Source: Acidovorax sp. CF316 (GTDB lineage: Bacteria > Pseudomonadota > Gammaproteobacteria > Burkholderiales > Burkholderiaceae_C). From it: DNA of 35,961 bases. The stretch spans positions 1 to 35,961 of the forward strand of contig NZ_AKJX01000262.1 in NCBI RefSeq assembly GCF_000276605.1, in the 5' to 3' direction. Under the pieces are notes generated by a model. The model was not told the DNA's origin, made no database searches, and saw only the letters and a list, made by a program, of their open reading frames with translations. Shown here in pieces: positions 31,018 to 35,961 of this stretch; position 1 is the first letter of the stretch; every line of letters starts with the position of its first letter. Made by a program: the position numbers and the translations under genes.

Positions 31018-31944
31018 TCACACGGTTCGTTGTGTCGTCTGCACCATCTTCATGGCCGAGCCGATCAGGGCCGAGACCTCGGTCATGTTGCTGGGCACGA
31101 TGAGGGTGGTGGTGGCATCGGCGGCCACCTTGCCGTAGGCCTCAACGGCCTTTTCGGCCACCTTGAGCTGCACGGCCTGCTCGCCGCCGGGCTGGCGGAT
31201 CGCGGCGGCCACGCGCTCGATGGCCTGGGCGGTGGCTTCGGCCACGGCCATGATGGCTGCGGCCTCGCCCTGGGCGTTGTTGATCTGGGCCTGCTTTTCA
31301 CCTTCGGAGCGCGCGATATAGGCTTCGCGCTCGCCGGTGGCGATGTTGATCTGCTCCTGGCGGCGGCCTTCGGAGGCGGCGATCAGCGCGCGCTTCTCGC
31401 GCTCGGCGGTGATCTGGGCCTGCATGGAACGCAGGATTTCGGCCGGAGGCGTCAGGTCCTTGATCTCATAGCGCAGCACCTTCACGCCCCAGTTCAGGGC
31501 CGCCTCGTCGATGGCCTGGACCACCTGGGCGTTGATGATGTCGCGCTCTTCAAAAGTCTTGTCCAGCTCGAGCTTGCCGATCACCGAGCGCAGCGAGGTC
31601 TGGGCCAGTTGCGTCACGGCCATGATGTAGTTGGACGAGCCGTAGCTGGCGCGCATCGGGTCGGTCACCTGGAAGTACAGGATGCCGTCCACCTGCAGCT
31701 GGGTGTTGTCGCGCGTGATGCAGACCTGGCTGGGCACGTCGAGCGGGATTTCCTTGAGGCTGTGCTTGTAGGCCACCTTGTCGATGAAGGGAATGATGGG
31801 CTTGAGCCCTGGGGCCAGCGTGCTGTGGTACTTGCCCAGCCGTTCCACCACCCAGGCGTTCTGCTGGGGCACCTGCTTGAAGGTGCGGATGATGAAGACC
31901 ACCACGATGACAGCGATGACGAGTGCGATGTAGGTTTTGTCCAT
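31018..31944 (-). CDS. SPFH/band-7 (stomatin-like, QmcA-type) membrane protein
   Basis: 308 residues. One N-terminal membrane segment (MDKTYIALVIAVIVVVFIIR) is followed by the SPFH domain (about 25-190: VPQQNAWVVERLGKYHSTLAPGL, RDNTQLQVDGILYFQVTDP). A long Ala/Glu-rich coiled-coil flotillin-like region comes next (about 190-270). The length fits QmcA/stomatin proteins, which form large ring assemblies in the membrane and are linked with protease or lipid-domain functions. It sits 36 bases downstream of an NfeD gene, the conserved partner in such operons. The ribosome site is weak. Confidence 0.95.
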   Translation of the reverse strand: MDKTYIALVIAVIVVVFIIRTFKQVPQQNAWVVERLGKYHSTLAPGLKPIIPFIDKVAYKHSLKEIPLDVPSQVCITRDNTQLQVDGILYFQVTDPMRASYGSSNYIMAVTQLAQTSLRSVIGKLELDKTFEERDIINAQVVQAIDEAALNWGVKVLRYEIKDLTPPAEILRSMQAQITAEREKRALIAASEGRRQEQINIATGEREAYIARSEGEKQAQINNAQGEAAAIMAVAEATAQAIERVAAAIRQPGGEQAVQLKVAEKAVEAYGKVAADATTTLIVPSNMTEVSALIGSAMKMVQTTQRTV

Positions 31945-31980
31945 GGACGACTTTCAGTGTTCTTGCACGTACGTTGGGAG

Positions 31981-32406
31981 TTACATGGGGTCGACCAGCA
32001 GGCGGTTGCCTACCAGCTCGGCGACCCGGTGCATGCCGGTGGACGGGGTAACGCCCGGGCGGTGGATGGCCGTCCACATGGCGCCCCGGTATTTCACGGT
32101 GGCGGTGCCGTCGGGGTTCCAGCCCTCGATGAGGATGGTTTCACCCACGTCCATGTTCACGCTGCGGTCTGCGCGGGGGGATGGATCTCCCGGGCGCCTG
32201 CGCTTGGTAAAGTGCCAGGCCACCACGGCCGCGCCGCCTACCAGGGCCGCGACGGTGATCTGCAAAGCTGTGGACAGGCCTATGTGCGCGGCCAGCGCAG
32301 CGGCCACCAGGCCCACCGCCATCATGAGCAGGTAGAACGTGCCCGTGAGCATTTCTGCCACCACCACGATCCCCGCCGCCAGCCACCAGATGGTGGATTC
32401 CTCCAT
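31981..32406 (-). CDS. NfeD-family membrane protein
   Basis: 141 residues, ATG at 32406 after GAGGAGGAG. Two or three membrane helices in the first ~65 residues (STIWWLAAGIVVVAEMLTGTF, then LLMMAVGLVAAALAAHIG) are followed by an OB-fold-like C-terminal domain (MDVGETILIEGWNPDGTATVKYRG). This matches short NfeD proteins encoded next to stomatin/QmcA genes, with which they form a membrane complex. It is first in the operon with the SPFH gene and divergent from the decarboxylase gene. Confidence 0.93.
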   Translation of the reverse strand: MEESTIWWLAAGIVVVAEMLTGTFYLLMMAVGLVAAALAAHIGLSTALQITVAALVGGAAVVAWHFTKRRRPGDPSPRADRSVNMDVGETILIEGWNPDGTATVKYRGAMWTAIHRPGVTPSTGMHRVAELVGNRLLVDPM

Positions 32407-32482
32407 ACCGACTCCTCCTCATGTTGTTTGTTGTTCGGATCCTAGACAACCTGTGTGTCGGTTGTTCTTAATCCACCACATT

Positions 32483-32502
32483 CTGGGTCAAAAGACCCCC
32501 AG
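32483..32502 (+). other. Hairpin in the region upstream of the decarboxylase gene
   Basis: CTGGGTC, AAAA loop, GACCC-C-CAG: five clean pairs plus three after a one-base bulge. It is 85 bases upstream of the decarboxylase start. In the same 181-base divergent gap, ACAAC and GTTGT arms (32446-32465) form a weaker repeat. No confident promoter was identified. Confidence 0.35.
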
Positions 32503-32587
32503 TTCAAAGGCCCGACAAGGTTATTCCTTACACTTCGCGCCTATTTCGTTTTTTGGCCGGCAGGGCACGGTTTCACGGAGGCTGCGC

Positions 32588-34969
32588 ATGAAGTTTCGTT
32601 TTCCCATCATCATCATCGACGAGGACTATCGTTCCGAGAACACCTCGGGCCTGGGCATCCGCGCCCTGGCGCAGGCCATCGAGGCCGAGGGTTTCGAGGT
32701 GGTGGGCGTCACCAGCTACGGTGATCTGTCGCAGTTCGCGCAGCAGCAAAGCCGCGCCAGCGCGTTCATCCTGTCCATCGACGACGAGGAATTCACCGTG
32801 GGCGAGGGGCTCGACCCCATCGTGCTGAGCCTGCGCAACTTCATCGGCGAGGTGCGTCGCAAGAACACCGAGGTGCCGATCTACGTGCACGGCGAGACCA
32901 AGACCAGCCGCCACCTGCCCAACGACATCCTGCGCGAGCTGCACGGCTTCATCCACATGTTCGAGGACACCCCCGAATTCGTGGCGCGCCACATCATCCG
33001 CGAGGCCAAGAGCTACCTGGAGAGCGTGCAGCCGCCGTTCTTCAAGGCACTGCTGGACTACGCCGAAGACGGCTCCTACAGCTGGCACTGCCCCGGCCAC
33101 TCGGGCGGCGTGGCCTTCCTGAAAAGCCCCGTGGGCCAGATGTACCACCAGTTCTACGGCGAGAACATGCTGCGCGCCGACGTCTGCAACGCGGTCGAGG
33201 AACTCGGCCAGCTGCTGGACCACAACGGCGCCATCGGCGAGAGCGAGCGCAACGCCGCACGCATCTTCAATGCCGACCACTGCTTCTTCGTCACCAACGG
33301 CACCAGCACGTCGAACAAGATGGTCTGGCACCACACCGTGGCCCCGGGCGACGTGGTGGTGGTGGACCGCAACTGCCACAAGTCCATCCTGCACAGCATC
33401 ATCATGACCGGGGCCATCCCGGTGTTCATGAAGCCCACGCGCAACCACTTCGGCATCATCGGCCCGATCCCGCAAAGCGAGTTCGAGCCCGAGGCCATCC
33501 AGGCCAAGATCCGCGCCAACCCGCTGCTCAAGGGCGTGGACGCCAAGAAGGTCAAGCCGCGCGTGCTGACGCTCACGCAATCGACCTACGACGGCGTCCT
33601 CTACAACACCGAGACCATCAAGGGCATGCTCGATGGCTACGTGGACAACCTGCACTTCGACGAGGCCTGGCTGCCGCACGCCGCCTTCCACCCGTTCTAT
33701 GGCACCTACCACGCCATGGGCAAGAAGCGCACGCGCCCCAAGCACTCGGTGACCTACGCCACGCAGTCCATCCACAAGCTGCTGGCCGGCATCAGCCAGG
33801 CCAGCCACGTGCTGGTGCAGGACTCGCAGACCGCCAAGCTGGACCGCCACCTCTTCAACGAGGCCTACCTGATGCACACCAGCACCAGCCCGCAGTACAG
33901 CATCATCGCCAGCTGCGACGTGGCCGCCGCGATGATGGAGCCGCCCGGCGGCACCGCGCTGGTGGAGGAGAGCATCCTGGAGGCGCTGGACTTCCGCCGC
34001 GCCATGCGCCAGATCGAGGACGATTTCGGCAAGAACGACTGGTGGTTCAAGGTCTGGGGCCCGGACAAGCTGGTGGACGAAGGCATCGGTCGCGCCGAGG
34101 ACTGGATCATCCGCAGCGACGCCAAGGGCAAGAAGGCCGGCACCAAGTGGCATGGCTTCGGCCAGCTGGCCGACGGCTTCAACATGCTGGACCCGATCAA
34201 GTCGACCATCGTCACGCCCGGCCTGAACCTGGACGGCAAGTTCGACAAGAAGGGCATCCCTGCATCCATCGTCACCAAGTACCTGGCCGAGCACGGCGTG
34301 GTGGTCGAGAAGACCGGCCTGTACAGCTTCTTCGTGATGTTCACCATCGGCATCACCAAGGGCCGCTGGAACACGCTGCTCACTGCGCTGCAGCAGTTCA
34401 AGGACGACTACGAGAAGAACCAGCCCATGTGGCGCATCCTTCCCGAGTTCTGCCAGCAGCACAAGCGCTACGAGCGCATGGGCCTGCAGGACCTGTGCCA
34501 GCACGTGCACGAGATGTACGCCAAGTACGACATCGCGCGCCTGACGACCGAGATGTACCTGTCGGACCTGACGCCCGCCATGAAGCCCTCGGACGCGTAC
34601 GCGCATATCGCGCACCGCAAGACCGACCGCGTGGAGATCGACCAGCTGGAAGGCCGCATCACTGTGGGCCTGGTCACGCCGTACCCACCGGGCATTCCGC
34701 TGTTGATCCCCGGCGAGGTGTTCAACAAGAAGATCGTGGACTACCTCAAGTTCGCCCGTGAATTCGCCAAACTGTGCCCGGGATTCGAGACCGACATCCA
34801 CGGCCTGGTCGAGGTGGAGGACGAGAACGGCCACGTGCGCTACTACGCCGACTGCGTGGCCGAGGAAGTGCCGGCCGACAAGCCCGCCAAGAAGAACCCC
34901 AAGCCCCTGGCCACGGCCAAGAACCTGGTGCAGGTGGGCTCGGACGGGCCTTTCGGCCGCAAGGTCTAG
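32588..34969 (+). CDS. PLP-dependent Arg/Lys/Orn decarboxylase (fold III-type large enzyme)
   Basis: 793 residues; the ATG at 32588 has GGAGG seven bases upstream. It has an N-terminal response-regulator-like wing domain (FRFPIIIIDEDYRSENTSGL, about 1-130), then the PLP domain with HCPGHSGGVAF, FVTNGTSTSNKM, DRNCHKSILHS and the Schiff-base Lys397 in TQSIHKLLAG. The C-terminal domain contains TPYPPGIPLLIPGE. This is the family of inducible arginine, lysine and ornithine decarboxylases that make polyamines or diamines and consume protons. Which amino acid is used cannot be decided by eye. It is monocistronic, with a strong terminator after it. Confidence 0.95.
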   Translation: MKFRFPIIIIDEDYRSENTSGLGIRALAQAIEAEGFEVVGVTSYGDLSQFAQQQSRASAFILSIDDEEFTVGEGLDPIVLSLRNFIGEVRRKNTEVPIYVHGETKTSRHLPNDILRELHGFIHMFEDTPEFVARHIIREAKSYLESVQPPFFKALLDYAEDGSYSWHCPGHSGGVAFLKSPVGQMYHQFYGENMLRADVCNAVEELGQLLDHNGAIGESERNAARIFNADHCFFVTNGTSTSNKMVWHHTVAPGDVVVVDRNCHKSILHSIIMTGAIPVFMKPTRNHFGIIGPIPQSEFEPEAIQAKIRANPLLKGVDAKKVKPRVLTLTQSTYDGVLYNTETIKGMLDGYVDNLHFDEAWLPHAAFHPFYGTYHAMGKKRTRPKHSVTYATQSIHKLLAGISQASHVLVQDSQTAKLDRHLFNEAYLMHTSTSPQYSIIASCDVAAAMMEPPGGTALVEESILEALDFRRAMRQIEDDFGKNDWWFKVWGPDKLVDEGIGRAEDWIIRSDAKGKKAGTKWHGFGQLADGFNMLDPIKSTIVTPGLNLDGKFDKKGIPASIVTKYLAEHGVVVEKTGLYSFFVMFTIGITKGRWNTLLTALQQFKDDYEKNQPMWRILPEFCQQHKRYERMGLQDLCQHVHEMYAKYDIARLTTEMYLSDLTPAMKPSDAYAHIAHRKTDRVEIDQLEGRITVGLVTPYPPGIPLLIPGEVFNKKIVDYLKFAREFAKLCPGFETDIHGLVEVEDENGHVRYYADCVAEEVPADKPAKKNPKPLATAKNLVQVGSDGPFGRKV

Positions 34970-35051
34970 TAACCCTGTGTACAGGCCCAGGCTGTGTGGC
35001 AGCCGGGCCTGGCAACACCGACCGCTGCGCACCAACTTGCGCAGCCCCATC

Positions 35052-35083
35052 GCCCCGAGGCCCAGGCCTGCGGGGCTTTTTTT
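35052..35083 (+). terminator. Intrinsic terminator after the decarboxylase gene
   Basis: GCCCCG (35052-35057) pairs with CGGGGC (35071-35076), with an inner AGGC/GCCT stem, followed by seven T (35077-35083). It lies about 80 bases after the stop codon. Confidence 0.88.
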
Positions 35084-35147
35084 GTTATTTGCGGTTTTTG
35101 TCCTGCCGCTGCATCCGATGCCTTGCCACCCCCGTATTGATAGACAG

Positions 35148-35169
35148 CCGCGTGGCATTCCTCACGCGG
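35148..35169 (+). other. Leader hairpin upstream of the fasciclin gene
   Basis: CCGCGTG (35148-35154) and CACGCGG (35163-35169) form a seven-pair stem with an eight-base loop, 60 bases before the ATG at 35230. No T-run follows. It may be a 5' stabilising stem or an operator. Confidence 0.4.
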
Positions 35170-35229
35170 TCACCGACAGACATTTGTTCATTCAGTTGCT
35201 CCGTCCATCCATCGATTCAGGAGATTCTC

Positions 35230-35799
35230 ATGACCCGTATCCGCTTCAATGCCCGCCTCGCTTCCATCGGCCTGGCCGCCGCCCTGGTTGCTGCCGCAGC
35301 CACCCCGGCCCTGGCTGCCGACGTCATGGTGGGCGGTGCGCCCATGCTGGCAAGCAAGGACATCATCGACAACGCCGTGAACTCCAAGGACCACACCACG
35401 CTGGTGGCTGCGGTCAAGGCCGCCGGCCTGGTCGACACCCTGAAGGGCCCAGGCCCGTTCACCGTGTTCGCACCCACCAATGCCGCGTTTGCTGCGCTGC
35501 CCGCAGGCACTGTGGACACCTTGCTCAAGCCCGAGAACAAGGCCACGCTGACCACGGTGCTGACTTACCACGTGGTGGCGGGCAAGTGGGATGCGGCGGC
35601 CTTGTCGAAGATGATTGCCGATGGCAAGGGCATGGCCAGCATCAAGACGGTGGCGGGTGGCATGCTCACGGCCAAGGCCAGTGGCAAGACCATCATGCTG
35701 ACCGATGAAAAGGGTGGCACGGCGAATGTGACGATTGCGGATGTGTACCAGTCCAATGGGGTGATCCACGTGGTCGACAAGGTGCTGCTGCCCAAGTAA
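35230..35799 (+). CDS. Exported fasciclin (FAS1) domain protein
   Basis: 189 residues; the ATG at 35230 follows CAGGAGA. A signal peptide (about residues 1-30, ending ATPALAA) is followed by a single FAS1 domain (about 45-188). The H1 motif FTVFAPTNAAFAALPAG and H2-region LTYHVVAGKWDA are clear, and the end DVYQSNGVIHVVDKVLLPK is typical. Such small secreted proteins are implicated in adhesion or surface interactions; the molecular partner is unknown. Monocistronic, with a terminator downstream. Confidence 0.95.
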   Translation: MTRIRFNARLASIGLAAALVAAAATPALAADVMVGGAPMLASKDIIDNAVNSKDHTTLVAAVKAAGLVDTLKGPGPFTVFAPTNAAFAALPAGTVDTLLKPENKATLTTVLTYHVVAGKWDAAALSKMIADGKGMASIKTVAGGMLTAKASGKTIMLTDEKGGTANVTIADVYQSNGVIHVVDKVLLPK

Positions 35800-35823
35800 T
35801 CACTGCTGGTAGGTGCTGAAGAG

Positions 35824-35856
35824 TGGTCGCGGCCTTTTGGGTTTGCGGCCATTTTT
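35824..35856 (+). terminator. Intrinsic terminator after the fasciclin gene
   Basis: TGGTCGC (35824-35830) pairs with GCGGCCA (35845-35851) with one G-U pair, followed by five T (35852-35856). It starts 25 bases after the stop codon. Confidence 0.75.
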
Positions 35857-35917
35857 CTTTGTTGCTTCGTGGTTGTTGTGCTGGTGGTGTGCCTGTGTTG
35901 AGGGCGGAGGCCGGGAT

Positions 35918-35961
35918 GTGCGCCCGGCGGCGCACCCACCTTCTTTTGCGTCGCCAAAAGA
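35918..35961. repeat. Dispersed inverted-repeat element, cut by the window edge
   Basis: Two adjacent inverted repeats: GTGCGCC/GGCGCAC (35918-35935) and TCTTTTG-N6-CAAAAGA (35942-35961). The second, with TCGCCAAAAGA, resembles short intergenic repeats seen many times in Comamonadaceae genomes; that resemblance is from memory. No other copy is in this window. Confidence 0.5.

Noticed and set aside
32446..32465. ACAAC/GTTGT repeat as a decarboxylase operator
   Set aside because: Arms of only five bases with a ten-base gap; too weak to call without comparison.
32573..35158. Very long minus-strand open frame (861 codons) opposite the decarboxylase gene
   Set aside because: It is the antisense shadow of a strongly conserved gene in GC-rich DNA, with His/Gly/Ala/Val-rich repetitive sequence and no recognisable domain.

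Overview
The window is high-GC (mostly well above 60% by eye), densely coded DNA. Family content and gene style point to a betaproteobacterium, most likely of the Comamonadaceae (Acidovorax/Delftia/Hydrogenophaga type). Signs are the orphan Bug-family solute receptor, many single-gene regulators beside small catabolic operons, SCP2-type thiolase and MaoC beta-oxidation genes, and a CTTTTG/CAAAAG inverted repeat at the right edge. The genus is an inference; no rRNA is present.

Layout. (1) 1-5540, + strand: the 3' part of a sensor histidine kinase, then a three-gene binding-protein-dependent ABC importer (periplasmic receptor, one fused double-domain permease, ATPase) of the iron/2-aminoethylphosphonate type. 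Two strong hairpins separate kinase from receptor. (2) 5573-9307: a minus-strand operon (FAH-family hydrolase, Bug receptor, two-domain VOC/extradiol dioxygenase-like protein) divergent from a GntR/FCD regulator across an unusually AT-rich control region. (3) 9358-11805: small oxidoreductase/regulator units: flavin reductase, MerR plus carboxymuconolactone-decarboxylase-like protein, SnoaL-like protein and a second MerR. Each MerR gene sits by a promoter with the diagnostic 19-bp spacer and a centred palindrome. (4) 11772-20546: an AraC regulator divergent from a tannase/feruloyl-esterase-family lipoprotein. It is followed by a complete beta-oxidation set: acyl-CoA ligase, SCP2-type thiolase, two small MaoC hydratase subunits, SDR dehydrogenase and acyl-CoA dehydrogenase. 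(5) 20693-23145: a GAF-GGDEF diguanylate cyclase and a secreted alpha/beta hydrolase. (6) 23146-28580, minus strand: MFS transporter, FAD-linked 2-hydroxyacid dehydrogenase, second tannase-family lipoprotein, LysR. (7) 28726-30689: LysR divergent from an SDR that lacks the catalytic tyrosine, plus a 4-oxalocrotonate-tautomerase-type protein. (8) 30779-35961: housekeeping-like genes: tRNA-Ser(GGA), SPFH/NfeD membrane pair, large PLP amino-acid decarboxylase, fasciclin-domain exported protein, and part of a dispersed repeat.

How it fits together: the middle 25 kb looks like a patchwork of catabolic modules for ester-linked aromatic or related acids. Exported or surface-anchored esterases release acids, transporters import them, and a CoA ligase with beta-oxidation enzymes, or ring-cleavage-type enzymes (VOC, FAH, CMD, tautomerase), degrade them. 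Each module has its own regulator. The substrates cannot be read from sequence. I found no CRISPR array, phage, transposase or clearly new defence-type system. The points most worth checking are the divergence in the disulfide/catalytic motif between the two tannase-family proteins, the tyrosine-less SDR, the two MerR promoters, and a long hairpin upstream of the first tannase gene.
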